From assembly GCA_026874595.1 (NCBI GenBank), contig JAPPUL010000081.1, forward strand, positions 322,501 through 386,500: DNA of 64,000 bases, written 5' to 3'. The notes under the pieces were generated by a model that was not told where the DNA came from, did not search any database, and saw only the letters and a list, made by a program, of their open reading frames with translations. A program made the position numbers and the translations under genes. Shown piece after piece: positions 26,693 to 36,729 of the stretch (position 1 is the first letter of the stretch; each line of letters opens with the position of its first letter). This DNA is from Sipunculus nudus (taxonomy: Eukaryota > Annelida > Sipuncula > Golfingiida > Sipunculidae).

Positions 26693-28150
26693 CTAAGATG
26701 AACAAGATACTGATAAATTTAAGTACTCCATCGGCGCCGGCTTTGCATAATGTTCATATTCAATATGTTCTTTATAGGGACTTTGCAATATCTTTAATAC
26801 CTTCTCTATCTCTTTATAATCTAATTCATCCTCTGCAAGCCTTATAACCTTCTCTGCTACCCAATTCCTTAACACATATTTAGGATTTATCTCGTCTAAT
26901 TTCCTCCCAAACCATAATATGTCCTTCCCGCTCCCCTCTATAACACCTTTATACTCTTTTAACCATTCCTCTCCTTCCAATATACTATTTTTAAACCCCT
27001 TGAACCATTCATCACTATCCCCTATTAACACCTTTGACAAGTTCCTAAAGGTATTTGTATAATCTAATCCCTCCCTCTCCATAAGAGCCAATAGCTTTTC
27101 CCATAACTCATCTACACCACTATCTTCTTTTGCAAAACCAAGCTTCTGTCGCATATTCTCTTTATAATAACTTAGGTAAAGGTTATTATACTCTTTTAAT
27201 ATCTCAACCGCCTCCTCTTCGCTAATCAACGATTGTAAGGCATACCCAAGCGCTTTTAAGTTCCATAACCCTATTAATGGCTGATTCTCATACGAATATC
27301 GTCCCCTGTGATCCGAATGATTGCATATATAGCCCCTTGCAAATCTCTCCATAAAACCAAATGGTCCGTAATCTATCGTATCTCCCAATATTGACATATT
27401 GTCCGTATTCATAACACCATGACAAAAACCTACTGCCTGCCATTTAGCTATTAGTTTTGCCGTCATACTCATAACGTCATAAAACCACTCACCATAACTT
27501 TTATATCCACTCGTATACTCATTTATTACGTAGTCTGCAAGAAGCTTTATCCCTTCTATATCTCCTCGGGAATAACAATGCTCAAAATGCCCAAATCTAA
27601 CATGCGTTCGTCCAAGACGAGTAAATACCGCCCCCGGCTCAACTTTCTCCCTATAAACATCCTCTCCTGTACCCACTATGCATAATGAACGCGTCGTCCC
27701 TATCCCAAGTCCCCACATCCCTTCTGAACACAAATACTCTCTTATACACGACCTTAATACTGCTTTCCCATCTCCCATCCTCGAATATGGCGTTAGACCT
27801 GAACCCTTAAGCTGTATATCCCAAAGCTCTTCTTTTTTATTTCTAAGCTGCCCTATCAAAAGCGCTCTGCCATCCCCCAATTGTCCCGCCCATACCCCAA
27901 ATTGATGCCCCGAATATACTTGCGCTAAGCTCTGGCCCTCCACCAGCTCCTTATTACCACTGAATATATTTACAAATAACTCCTCATCTTTAACTAATTC
28001 CTCGCTAAGTCCTATAAGCTCTACTCCTTCCCTATTTAGCGCTATTAGCTTCGGCTCCTTTCCTACCCCCTCTCCCTTCATCCTTGTATAAAACCTCTCC
28101 GGTAACTTTATATATCTATTGTCTACTCTTATATTTAACTCTACTTTCAT
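26693..28150 (-). CDS. selO: Protein adenylyltransferase SelO (YdiU family)
   Basis: A 485-residue pseudokinase that transfers AMP from ATP to protein Ser/Thr/Tyr. The YdiU blocks are clear: GHQFGVWAGQLGDGRA near 85, a DIQLKGSGLTPYSR segment with the catalytic Lys, VGFCHGVMNTDN near 242 and the IDYGPFGF metal-binding Asp. The C-terminus ends NLSVSCSS, the position where animal homologues have selenocysteine. ATG 28150 behind GAGGGG. Intact. Confidence 0.93.
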   Translation of the reverse strand: MKVELNIRVDNRYIKLPERFYTRMKGEGVGKEPKLIALNREGVELIGLSEELVKDEELFVNIFSGNKELVEGQSLAQVYSGHQFGVWAGQLGDGRALLIGQLRNKKEELWDIQLKGSGLTPYSRMGDGKAVLRSCIREYLCSEGMWGLGIGTTRSLCIVGTGEDVYREKVEPGAVFTRLGRTHVRFGHFEHCYSRGDIEGIKLLADYVINEYTSGYKSYGEWFYDVMSMTAKLIAKWQAVGFCHGVMNTDNMSILGDTIDYGPFGFMERFARGYICNHSDHRGRYSYENQPLIGLWNLKALGYALQSLISEEEAVEILKEYNNLYLSYYKENMRQKLGFAKEDSGVDELWEKLLALMEREGLDYTNTFRNLSKVLIGDSDEWFKGFKNSILEGEEWLKEYKGVIEGSGKDILWFGRKLDEINPKYVLRNWVAEKVIRLAEDELDYKEIEKVLKILQSPYKEHIEYEHYAKPAPMEYLNLSVSCSS

Positions 28151-28195
28151 ATCTATTTTTTACCCCTCTAATATTAATTTACCTACTCTTAGCCT

Positions 28196-28987
28196 TTAGT
28201 TGTCGTTCAATCCCCAGTTGTAAGGAATATATCCCCTTATACTAAACTTACCTCCTCCTAGATTAATACGCTCTACTATAAAACGCATTACCCCTACACT
28301 CCCTCCAAAATCATCTGAATACCATCTGAATATCTCAGATATATACGCTCCTCCTCCTCTTACAAATCTAACCCCCTTTACAGTATCATTTAAAAACCTC
28401 TTACTTTGCTCTTCAAGCTGTCTTTCCAATTTATCCGCTTTATAAGGACTCCTACGTAAATCAGGACAAGATAATGCACCACAGTTTAGTACAAAATGAA
28501 TCCGAGGATCGCCAAGCGGTACCAATATCTTATGTTCTATTTCATTTAACGTATAAGACCTATCCCCTATACGCCAGCTATACTTATCCCAAGGACTTAT
28601 TCCTCCTACACTCTGATTTTTAATGCTTTCTTTCTCCCCACTCCTTAATATTAAATCTATTGTTAGTATATTATAGGCATTTATCCAAAACGCTTTCTTT
28701 AAATTACCTCTTAAACCTTTTACTTGCATCTTAACAAGATCTTCCATCACTCTCTTATGAAGCTTGTCCCTACCCCACCCCGCATAATCAACAACTACAC
28801 TCCCTATCCCCTCTTTTATCCCATACTTTGTATATTTAGATAATAGCTTCCCATAATCTTCTATATAACCAAAACATACTCCCTTCAAAAAGAAGATAAA
28901 AAAGATACATAATATCACTTTATTCACTTTATTCACTTTATTCATTTTATTCATTTTATCCATTTTATTCATTTTATCCATTCTCAT
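28196..28987 (-). CDS. Exported DUF547 protein with repeat N-terminus
   Basis: A 263-residue protein. After a repeat-encoded charged N-terminus (MDK/MNK/VNK units) a hydrophobic signal (ILCIFFIFFLKGVCFG) leads to a DUF547 domain, recognised by RIHFVLNCGALSCPDL near residue 165. Role unknown; some resemblance to thiol-transferase-like folds has been suggested for the family, not shown here. Which of the several in-frame Met codons starts translation is unclear and no strong Shine-Dalgarno is seen. Confidence 0.75.
   Translation of the reverse strand: MRMDKMNKMDKMNKMNKVNKVNKVILCIFFIFFLKGVCFGYIEDYGKLLSKYTKYGIKEGIGSVVVDYAGWGRDKLHKRVMEDLVKMQVKGLRGNLKKAFWINAYNILTIDLILRSGEKESIKNQSVGGISPWDKYSWRIGDRSYTLNEIEHKILVPLGDPRIHFVLNCGALSCPDLRRSPYKADKLERQLEEQSKRFLNDTVKGVRFVRGGGAYISEIFRWYSDDFGGSVGVMRFIVERINLGGGKFSIRGYIPYNWGLNDN
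28919..28983 (-). repeat. 9-bp repeat array at the start of the DUF547 gene
   Basis: About seven head-to-tail 9-bp units, read on the reverse strand as AATAAAGTG or AATAAAATG with GAT-containing variants. They encode VNK, MNK and MDK. Most upstream units supply an in-frame ATG. Confidence 0.92.
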
Positions 28988-29047
28988 AATATAGCTATTT
29001 ATAAATAGTACATACTTCTAAAGCCTTTTGGTACTTTTTCATTCCTT

Positions 29048-32000
29048 TTAATAGCAAATCTTTAATAGCAAATCTATTTTAGACATAAGCTCTTTTGTTT
29101 TAATAATGGCTTTTATCACTTTCATGTAATGCATAATATCCTCATATGTAAGCTCTCTCCCTTCCCTGTCTTTTAACCACTTCTTTGCAGGCTGGTAGCC
29201 TCCTATATAAAATTCCCACACTCCCTTCCCTACCCCTTCAAAATATTGCTCTTTGTTTATATATACTCGGCTTATTCCATCTGCCTCCTCAAACCTTGCT
29301 CTATCTACAAAACAACCATTTTCAATCGGAAACGATATCTCAGCATTAACCGCAACCTCTTCAAGCAAATGGCTCTTTCTAAGCTCTTTTCCATACCTTA
29401 CAAGTTCCATAAAGTATTCTCTATCATTCGGATAGGGCACCCTCGGGAAATCTATTCTTAAAAACTCTTTATATTTACTCCTATATTTTGGACTGTGCAA
29501 TAAAGCATAAATGTAATCTAGAATATCTATCGGAGCAAATGTTGTCTCATCGTCTTGCTTCTCCTTTGTAAAAGTTAAGTTCACTATACTCGCTATCTTA
29601 CTGGCTATTTTCATACTTAGGTTAGGTTCTCTGCCAAGCCCATCATCCGGATAAAGATATAATGGGAATATATAACCATTCTCACTTGTTACTGCTGAAA
29701 TCCCTCCTCTTTCCCAGATATGCTTTGTTATACTTATATGTTTAAAGTTATTAGTATTTAATTGTTTTGAACATACTAGCCCAACATTCTCCCCTACTAG
29801 CATGTGTCTCATGACTTTATATCCTGGTCTCCCCATAAAACCTTTAGTCTTCCCCGTGTATGCCGTATATCTGTAATCAAACGGTCTATATGCGATCTTT
29901 ACTATTTTAGGGTTATTATTTTTTAAATCTGCGTAAGCTAACTCTGATTTCCAATCTCTACTTTCTTTTGTAATATTGTATTTTCTCTTGACTTCATCTT
30001 TCCCAAAGGTAGTAATATCTTGTAGAAATGTACGGATTGTATCCTTTCCATAATGTATACATAGTTTATCATTTTGTGTTTCTATTCCAGAACTATAAAT
30101 TTTAAAAAGCTCATTTAATTTAAATCCTTTATCGTATTCCCCTTGCAAACTAAAATCTTTCGGTACGAAAAAGTAATATGGCGCCCTCTTTTCTAATTCA
30201 TTCCACTTTACGCTATCTAAATTAGACTTATCAAGCTCTTCAAATTTTACATCTCGCTTGCCCCATAACTCAGAATGATACACAGTTGCAAGACTTTTGT
30301 TGTTAGTCGTCTTTACAAATATATTTATACTAACACCCTGCATTATGTCAAATACGTTCTCATCCTTTGTTCCATCCGGGCATACTTCCTTCTTACGAGC
30401 ACTCCCATGTAAGTCTAATATATATATCTTATCAAAACTCTCCAAAAGCGACTTTCTCATCTGTCGGTGAGTAATCCCATCAAGGAAACTATTGTTTGAT
30501 ATATATGCTAAAATACCTTCTTCATTCTTGTCTATTAAATGCTGGCCATAACGGATAAACTTTATATAATCATCATCTAAATTAAGTTTTTTCTCATTAA
30601 GACCATATTTATAATCTTTAATTAAATTCGTTATCCTCTGTCCTTTATTTTGTGTACTTATGCTATAGGGTGGATTGCCAAGTACCACCATAAGCGGAGT
30701 TTTGCGTTTTATTTTATTTGCCTCGTTTACCTCCTCACTAAACCATGGTGCAAACTCGAAGCTATGTTGCTCCTCTTCTCCTTCAAAAAGCGCGTTAGTT
30801 AGATATATTCTAAAACGATCTTCTTTTACAGGTCTAAATTTTGTTTTTAGCTCAAATAGCAAATAAAGATGCAAATGGGCCATCGCATAACTTGCCATCA
30901 GTATCTCAAACCCATTTAAACGTGGTATCAGATGCTCCTTTACATAAGAACTCCAAACTCCTTGCATATTCTTAAACTTAGTATCATAAATATATTTAAC
31001 TACTGATGCCAAAAATGTTCCCGTGCCTGCCGCTGGGTCAAGGATTTGTACTTTGTGATAGTCCCCTCTTTTACTTGCATCAGAAAGACCTTCCATCTTA
31101 AAATCAGTACAAAGTATATTATCAACTGAACGTACTATAAAATCAACTACGGGTTTTGGCGTATACCAAACCCCTCGCACTTTCCTTAAAGCGCTATCAT
31201 ACTCTCCCAAAAATCGCTCGTAAAAGTCTATTAATGCGTCGTTTTCTCCCCTATCCTTCCTAAAATCATCCAGAATATTATGTAAATCCGTAACTCCAAA
31301 AAGCTCTGTAAGTGATTCTACAACCCAATTTATCCGCTCGTCAAAGTCGTGACTTGATATGTGTTTAAATAGTCCATCCAAAAATGGGATGCTTGACGGG
31401 ATTACAAGATTTGCTCGTTCTTTAGAGAACTTCCCTTTAACTGGGTCAACCATATGTGCCCAAAGCATCCCATAACTTATTGTTTGGGCATAGATATCAG
31501 AAAAACCCTTTGTTTTCATATCCTGGATAAGGTTTTTTTTAAAGCTTTCATATTGTCCAAGTAAAACACTTTTATTTTTAGTTTTTATGTCCTCATCTAG
31601 TGTGTCATAAAGTATTTTAGCAAATAGTCTTGTGCGAGATGCCATGTGTTTTGCAAGCGTGTATGACGAGCTTATGCTGTATCCTTTGTAATTACAAAAG
31701 CCTTCCATTAGGATTTTAAAGTGATCTTGGTTTTCTTTAATCACTTCTATCTTGCCATTCGTAACTCTTGCTATTTCTATTCTACTTTTTAACTCGCCAG
31801 AAAGATAGTGTTCAAAACGGATATAGTCAGTTATAAGAAGATTTGAGAACGTTTTTTTGTAAATACTAAATTGCTCTTTGTATTCTTTGGCTTTTAGGTC
31901 TTTGCCAATATTTTTGGTTTCAACACAGCCTATTTCTATATCATTTCTCTTAATTAGGAAGTCGGGGGCTATTGAATGCTTTTCATTTGTTTTGATTCGG

Positions 32001-32140
32001 CCAGGTTCGTTTATAGCAGTAAGGTTTTTGTCACTATATGTTTGAATTAATTCTTTTAGGATATGTCTTAATGAATGTTCTGTTGTTTGGGCACTATATT
32101 CCCTTTGTATTCCTTTTATGTATTTGCTTATGCGATCCAT
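29048..32140 (-). CDS. Single-chain restriction-modification enzyme (type IIG/ISP-like)
   Basis: A 1030-residue fused nuclease and adenine methyltransferase. The N-terminal nuclease has PDF near residue 53 and CVETK near 72, a PD-(D/E)xK pattern. The methyltransferase has motif I (ILDPAAGTGTF near 365) and motif IV (GNPPYS near 485), so N6-adenine chemistry is expected. The C-terminal third is probably the target-recognition region, like that of type ISP enzymes. Full length, no breaks; TTAAGGAGG before ATG at 32140. It stands upstream of a small Cas2-like gene in a probable defence island. Confidence 0.88.
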   Translation of the reverse strand: MDRISKYIKGIQREYSAQTTEHSLRHILKELIQTYSDKNLTAINEPGRIKTNEKHSIAPDFLIKRNDIEIGCVETKNIGKDLKAKEYKEQFSIYKKTFSNLLITDYIRFEHYLSGELKSRIEIARVTNGKIEVIKENQDHFKILMEGFCNYKGYSISSSYTLAKHMASRTRLFAKILYDTLDEDIKTKNKSVLLGQYESFKKNLIQDMKTKGFSDIYAQTISYGMLWAHMVDPVKGKFSKERANLVIPSSIPFLDGLFKHISSHDFDERINWVVESLTELFGVTDLHNILDDFRKDRGENDALIDFYERFLGEYDSALRKVRGVWYTPKPVVDFIVRSVDNILCTDFKMEGLSDASKRGDYHKVQILDPAAGTGTFLASVVKYIYDTKFKNMQGVWSSYVKEHLIPRLNGFEILMASYAMAHLHLYLLFELKTKFRPVKEDRFRIYLTNALFEGEEEQHSFEFAPWFSEEVNEANKIKRKTPLMVVLGNPPYSISTQNKGQRITNLIKDYKYGLNEKKLNLDDDYIKFIRYGQHLIDKNEEGILAYISNNSFLDGITHRQMRKSLLESFDKIYILDLHGSARKKEVCPDGTKDENVFDIMQGVSINIFVKTTNNKSLATVYHSELWGKRDVKFEELDKSNLDSVKWNELEKRAPYYFFVPKDFSLQGEYDKGFKLNELFKIYSSGIETQNDKLCIHYGKDTIRTFLQDITTFGKDEVKRKYNITKESRDWKSELAYADLKNNNPKIVKIAYRPFDYRYTAYTGKTKGFMGRPGYKVMRHMLVGENVGLVCSKQLNTNNFKHISITKHIWERGGISAVTSENGYIFPLYLYPDDGLGREPNLSMKIASKIASIVNLTFTKEKQDDETTFAPIDILDYIYALLHSPKYRSKYKEFLRIDFPRVPYPNDREYFMELVRYGKELRKSHLLEEVAVNAEISFPIENGCFVDRARFEEADGISRVYINKEQYFEGVGKGVWEFYIGGYQPAKKWLKDREGRELTYEDIMHYMKVIKAIIKTKELMSKIDLLLKICY

Positions 32141-32268
32141 ATGCGCCTCCTTAAAAATACATAAATTTACTTTTAGTCTAATATACTACTTTCAAGGAGT
32201 TGTGATTGTTTTTGCACAAAAGGTAGAAGATAACTACACCAGAATCTCTTATAGCTTTTTACTTACTG

Positions 32269-32598
32269 CTATGTACGCTTTGCTAACCATTCATGCAAAG
32301 AGCTTTCTCCAGTTGCCCAAGAGGCATACGAAAGATTAATCTCACCAACAAACAAAGTTTGATCATTAAACTTGATATGCTTTTCAAGTACATCTCTAAT
32401 CTTTTCGCTGCTATCGTTTGCTAATATTATATATGTTGTTGGATTTATTTTTTTAATATATGGATTAGTGTTGTCTTTTATTACCTCATCTTCTATTTCC
32501 TGATCTTGTTTAACGTAAGCTTTTATATCTTCTTCTATATCGTTATACGACTTATCATTTGCATTCAAGTCATAATTTATTATATAGTATCCTGCCAT
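32269..32598 (-). CDS. Small Cas2-like (SinR-type) protein
   Basis: A 109-residue protein. The start YYIINYDLNANDKSYNDIEE and the end DQTLFVGEINLSYASW resemble the small Cas2/VapD-fold proteins seen alone in many genomes (a beta strand ending in an Asp-containing YDL, then helix, with a late strand). No CRISPR array or other cas gene is present. The C-terminal HEWLAKR is conserved in that group as I recall it. AGGAGA upstream of ATG. Assignment moderate to low. Confidence 0.5.
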   Translation of the reverse strand: MAGYYIINYDLNANDKSYNDIEEDIKAYVKQDQEIEDEVIKDNTNPYIKKINPTTYIILANDSSEKIRDVLEKHIKFNDQTLFVGEINLSYASWATGESSLHEWLAKRT

Positions 32599-32817
32599 TT
32601 ATATAGTCTCCTAAATTCTCAAGTAATAAATGCTAGCCTTATAATTTTTCTAGCATTATCTAAATAACTAGTTATTTAATATAACTAAATTATGCTATCT
32701 TGACACTTGATTCTATAAGCACTATTTAATTAAAAGAAGATACAAGGAAAGATACAAGGAAAGAAAAGGTTGCTCTTGCTTTCTTAATCCTACCAAACAA
32801 AATGCATCCTTCGTTTT

Positions 32818-33243
32818 TTAAAGTAACTTAGTTAAAAGATATGTTATAATCGCTCCTACTGCCCCGCCTATTATAGCTCCTATTATAGCAGATCTCAAAC
32901 TAAATCTTCTCTGCAGTTGCTCCTTAAGTTGCTCCTTAACACCTTGAAGTTCTACCTGAAGCACCCTAATATCACCATCCATCTCATTCCTAGCTTCCTT
33001 AAACATCTTTTTAATATCGCTATCTAGTTTTATTCGTTGCTCCTTAAGTTTTTCTTGTTCTTCGCTTACAACTTTAGAGAGACTAGACATTTCATAAAAC
33101 ATATTCTCTAGAATATGACAATCTCTTTCAAGTTGTATGCTCAGCTGGTATGCCATTTTAGGATTCTCAGTCATATGGCCCAGCTTCTCCTCTACTATAT
33201 CCTTAAATAATTCTATAAGCTCCTTTACCTCTTCTTCTGTCAT
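32818..33243 (-). CDS. Tail-anchored coiled-coil protein
   Basis: A 141-residue protein. Residues 1-105 are highly charged and helical with heptad-like spacing (SEEQEKLKEQRIKLD). Residues 118-138 form one hydrophobic helix with GxxxG-like spacing (IIGAIIGGAVGAIITYLLT), placing a C-terminal anchor in the membrane. AAGGAG precedes the ATG. Not assigned to a family; it could be an effector-like or scaffold protein next to the restriction genes. Confidence 0.6.
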   Translation of the reverse strand: MTEEEVKELIELFKDIVEEKLGHMTENPKMAYQLSIQLERDCHILENMFYEMSSLSKVVSEEQEKLKEQRIKLDSDIKKMFKEARNEMDGDIRVLQVELQGVKEQLKEQLQRRFSLRSAIIGAIIGGAVGAIITYLLTKLL

Positions 33244-33581
33244 TACAAGCTCCTTAACAGCAACTAGCTAAAAAATAAATATTTTATAAGTCCTGCAAAT
33301 AGCGAGGCTTCGATAAAGTACATAAAAATATATCAAGCCGTCCGTCAACATGCTTACTAGAAAATCCTTACTTTGGGCACTATAGAATTCATCTTCTTTT
33401 GTTTGCACCTTGCTATCCTAATATAGTTTTTACGATATACACTTTATTCTAAAGTAATAGATGGCAGAGCTTTTTACAAGAGCTTTTCTTTTTGGAGCTT
33501 TGTTTACATAAACACTTACAAAATATTAGAATTGTAATATTAAATTAATAAAAGCCCATGAATAAATACAAGGAATAGATA
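33244..33581 (+). other. Intergenic region
   Basis: About 340 bases between a coiled-coil gene (leftward) and an oxidoreductase gene (rightward). It should hold both promoters. I see no RNA gene, repeat or clear promoter. Confidence 0.4.
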
Positions 33582-34502
33582 ATGAAGGCAGTAGTTTGTA
33601 CAAAATATGGTGATCCAGACGTGCTTAAAGTTATGGAACTGAAGAAGCCCAAGCCAAAAGACAATGAAGTATTAATAAAAGTTATGTCAGCTTCTATTAA
33701 CTCTGGAGATGTTCGTGTTCGGGGATTACAAGCCGCATGGTTTTTAAGAATTGTGATTAGATTAATATTTGGTTTTAGAAGGCCAAGAGAAGGCATTTTG
33801 GGAACTACGTTCTCGGGGGTTATAGAAGAAGTAGGTAAAAACGTTAAGATATTTAAAGCTGGTGATGAAGTATTTGGAAGCTGCGGATTTAAACTCGGTG
33901 CACACTCTGAGTATATTACTCTGCGGGATACAGCGGTATTATGTTTTAAACCCAAAACAGCTTCTTATGATGAGGCGGCAGCTATTTTATTTGGTGGGAT
34001 GACAGCCATATATTTTCTTAAGAAGGCAGGTATAGACTCAATACCAAGTCCAAAAATACTTATTTATGGTGCAACCGGTTCAGTAGGAGTGGCAGCTATT
34101 GAGGTTAGCAAATATTATAATGCAGATGTTAAGTCGGTTTGTAGTCGAGATGGTATTGACTTAGCTAAGGCTTTAGGGAGTGATGAGATTGTGGTATACT
34201 CTGAACAAGATTACACTAAATTGAATGAGAAATTTGATATTGTCTTTGACGCCGTTGGAAAGACGAAAAAGAAAGAAGCTATTAATATACTTAAAAATGG
34301 TGGAAAATATTTTACTGTTGGAGGATTTGATGTTGCAAAAGAAACAAAAAGACAAGTTAAGTTACTAAAAACACTTTTTGAAAAAGGCAAAATCAAAGCT
34401 AATATAGATAAAACTTATCTTTTAAAAGATGTAGTTGAAGGGCACAAATATGTAGATACAGGACGAAAAAAAGGCAATGTCATTTTAAAAATAAGTAAAT
34501 AA
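33582..34502 (+). CDS. Zinc-type alcohol dehydrogenase-like / quinone oxidoreductase
   Basis: A 306-residue MDR-superfamily oxidoreductase. GroES-like N-terminal domain with LGTTFSGVIEEVGKNV near residue 70, then a Rossmann block ILIYGATGSVGVAAIEV near 152 for NADPH. The structural and catalytic zinc Cys sets are missing, as in quinone oxidoreductases. Substrate unknown. Weak AAGGAA before ATG. Stands alone. Confidence 0.85.
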   Translation: MKAVVCTKYGDPDVLKVMELKKPKPKDNEVLIKVMSASINSGDVRVRGLQAAWFLRIVIRLIFGFRRPREGILGTTFSGVIEEVGKNVKIFKAGDEVFGSCGFKLGAHSEYITLRDTAVLCFKPKTASYDEAAAILFGGMTAIYFLKKAGIDSIPSPKILIYGATGSVGVAAIEVSKYYNADVKSVCSRDGIDLAKALGSDEIVVYSEQDYTKLNEKFDIVFDAVGKTKKKEAINILKNGGKYFTVGGFDVAKETKRQVKLLKTLFEKGKIKANIDKTYLLKDVVEGHKYVDTGRKKGNVILKISK

Positions 34503-34658
34503 CAATGAATATGTCCATCAAAATAATATACTATATAGGCAACATATCTTTGATGCTGCCACGAGCCTTCTGACATTAAATACGATATCAACATGCTCTG
34601 TCAAACGAGCCAGTAAATATTAGTATAATTATTATTGCTCTTGATTTTATCTAGTATT

Positions 34659-36391
34659 ATGTTTTTGCTTGGCTGCAGTAAGGCTGGAACAGTGGCAGGA
34701 CAGCCTAGAAAACCAACAGGAGAAGCCTAACAAGCATGGGCAGACGGACAAGAAAATAGACAAACATGTGGAGCCAGTAAGAAGAGGGCGAATATAGATG
34801 CCTTTAAGGGAAATCTGGCCAGGTAAAGACGCTAACGATAAACTCGTTTTCATGATGTGCTGTTGGGCTCATAGCGGCAATAGAAGAAATTGCCCAAGTC
34901 AGGGATTTAAAGATAAAGCTTGAAGTAGATGTAAGTGCTTGCTACAGGCAATGGGAGTACTTGCTAAGGTGAATAATGGCACTATAGAAAAGGTGGATGT
35001 GCCTACTGGAACTGACATAAAAGTAGAGGGTGCAAGAGTCGGCGGTCTTGTTGGATTGAATTATAAGGGCGGCACAATACAAAATAGCTATGGAAAAGGG
35101 ATATGAGTGCAAATAAAGTTTAAACTTAACCATAACTCAAAAACATGCGGTCTTGCTGGCTATAATGGCGGGATAATAGACAACAGCTACGCAACTGGAG
35201 CTATTAATGCAACTGGAGAGACGGCAAAAGTCGGCAGCCTTGTTGGAGATAACCTGCATAAGACTAAAATAACAAACAGCTACGCAACTGGAGCTGTTAA
35301 TGCAACTGGAGAGACGGCAAAAGTCGGCAGCCTTGTTGGAGATAACCTGCATAAGACTAAAATAACAAACAGCTACGCAACTGGAGCTGTTAATGCAACT
35401 GGGGAGACGGCAAAAGTCGGCAGCCTTGTTGGAGATAACCTGCATAAGACTAAAATAACAAACAGCTACGCAACTGGAGCTGTTAATGCAACTGGAGAGA
35501 CGGCAAAAGTCAGCAGCCTTGTTGGAGATAACCTGCATAAGACTAAAATAACAAACAGCTACGCAACTGGAGCTGTTAATGCAACTGGAGAGACGGCAAA
35601 AGTCAGCAGCCTTGTTGGAGATAACCTGCATAAGACTAAAATAACAAACAGCTACGCAACTGGAGCTGTTAATGCAACTGGGGAGACGGCAAAAGTCGGC
35701 AGCCTTGTTGGAGATAACCTGCATAAGACTAAAATAACAAACAGCTATGCAACTGGAGCTGTTAATGCAACTGGAGAGACGGCAAAAGTCGGCAGCCTTG
35801 TTGGAGATAACCTGCATAAGACTAAAATAACAAACAGCTACGCAACTGGAGCTGTTAATGCAACTGGAGAGACGGCAAAAGTCAGCAGCCTTGTTGGAGA
35901 TAACCTGCATAAGACTAAAATAACAAACAGCTACGCAACTGGAGCTGTTAATGCAACTGGGGAGACGGCAAAAGTCGGCAGCCTTGTTGGAGATAACCTG
36001 CATAAGACTAAAATAACAAACAGCTACGCAACTGGAGCTGTTAATGCAACTGGGGAGACGGCAAAAGTCAGCAGCCTTGTTGGAGATAACCTGCATAAGA
36101 CTAAAATAACAAACAGCTACGCAACTGGAGCTGTTAATGCAACTGGGGAGACGGCAAAAGTGCCTTGTTGGATTCAATGACGGCACAATATAAAACAGTT
36201 TCTGCTTGGACAGGACGGGTCTTAAGCCAGTCGGGGTGGGAGGTAGAGCTGTAGAAGCGTTAGCAACAACAGAAATTACAAAAAAGAAGTTTAATGATAC
36301 GAGCTGGAAGTTTGGCAGAGCCGACGCCGTGTGGATATTCATTAGTGATCGAAAATGGCCAAAGCTTTTATGGCAACCGTAAAAATTGTCT
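34659..36391 (+). pseudogene. Broken GLUG-repeat lipoprotein gene
   Basis: A surface-protein gene with several frame changes and stops. It opens with a lipoprotein-like leader (MFLLGCSKAG at 34659) that stops at about 34730. GLUG-type repeats (VGGLVGLNYKGG, IQNSYGKG) follow in other frames, then a long open stretch of 93-bp repeats, then a shift. A last segment near 36270-36391 reads SWKFGRADAVW, then WPKLLWQP, typical of the closing part of GLUG proteins. GLUG repeats occur in adhesin-like bacterial surface proteins. Boundaries approximate. Confidence 0.75.
35185..36163 (+). repeat. 93-bp minisatellite, about 10.6 copies
   Basis: Near-identical 93-bp units encode a 31-residue repeat starting SYATGAVNATGE, then TAKV(G/S)SLVGDN and LHKTKITN. 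Units differ mainly at two sites, G/S at residue 17 (GGC/AGC) and GGA/GGG before GAG, in a mixed order. The array is in frame and also leaves the opposite strand open, which explains a long antisense frame that is not a gene. Confidence 0.97.
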
Positions 36392-36729
36392 TACTAGGCA
36401 GAGGAAGAGGCGAAGCTCGATGGAGCGGGCACCGCCGCTGTCTCGACAGAGCAGGCTCCAGCTTAAGATTCGACGGAGTTGATGCCTGTAGCGACACAAT
36501 GACCAAAACTTAGATAAAGAAAATATCTATACCAATATTTAAGAATCTTAGATAAGAATCATGGATGAGAAGTTTTAGTCTTGAGAAGAATACATGTAAG
36601 CAAATGAACTTATCCGTTACAAAAGAGTCTCTATATGAAAAACACATTAATTAATATTGCATGGAGGATTCCAGCAATTCATAATACCTAAATTCACATA
36701 CTCTCCTCTCTTATTAGCTCTTAGTACCT
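36392..36729 (+). other. Intergenic region between GLUG pseudogene and rtcB
   Basis: About 340 bases with no supported gene, between two convergent units. No terminator stands out. Confidence 0.4.

Noticed and set aside
32118-32339. Forward frame upstream of the restriction enzyme gene
   Set aside because: It overlaps the divergent gene start and the Cas2-like gene, has no ribosome site and no protein-like pattern.
34647-34853. Reverse frame over the GLUG leader
   Set aside because: It is the shadow of a lipoprotein-like leader on the forward strand, with no ribosome site.
35137-36342. A 401-codon antisense frame across the minisatellite
   Set aside because: It is open only because the 93-bp unit (31 codons) has no stop in that frame; composition is repeat-driven and there is no ribosome site.
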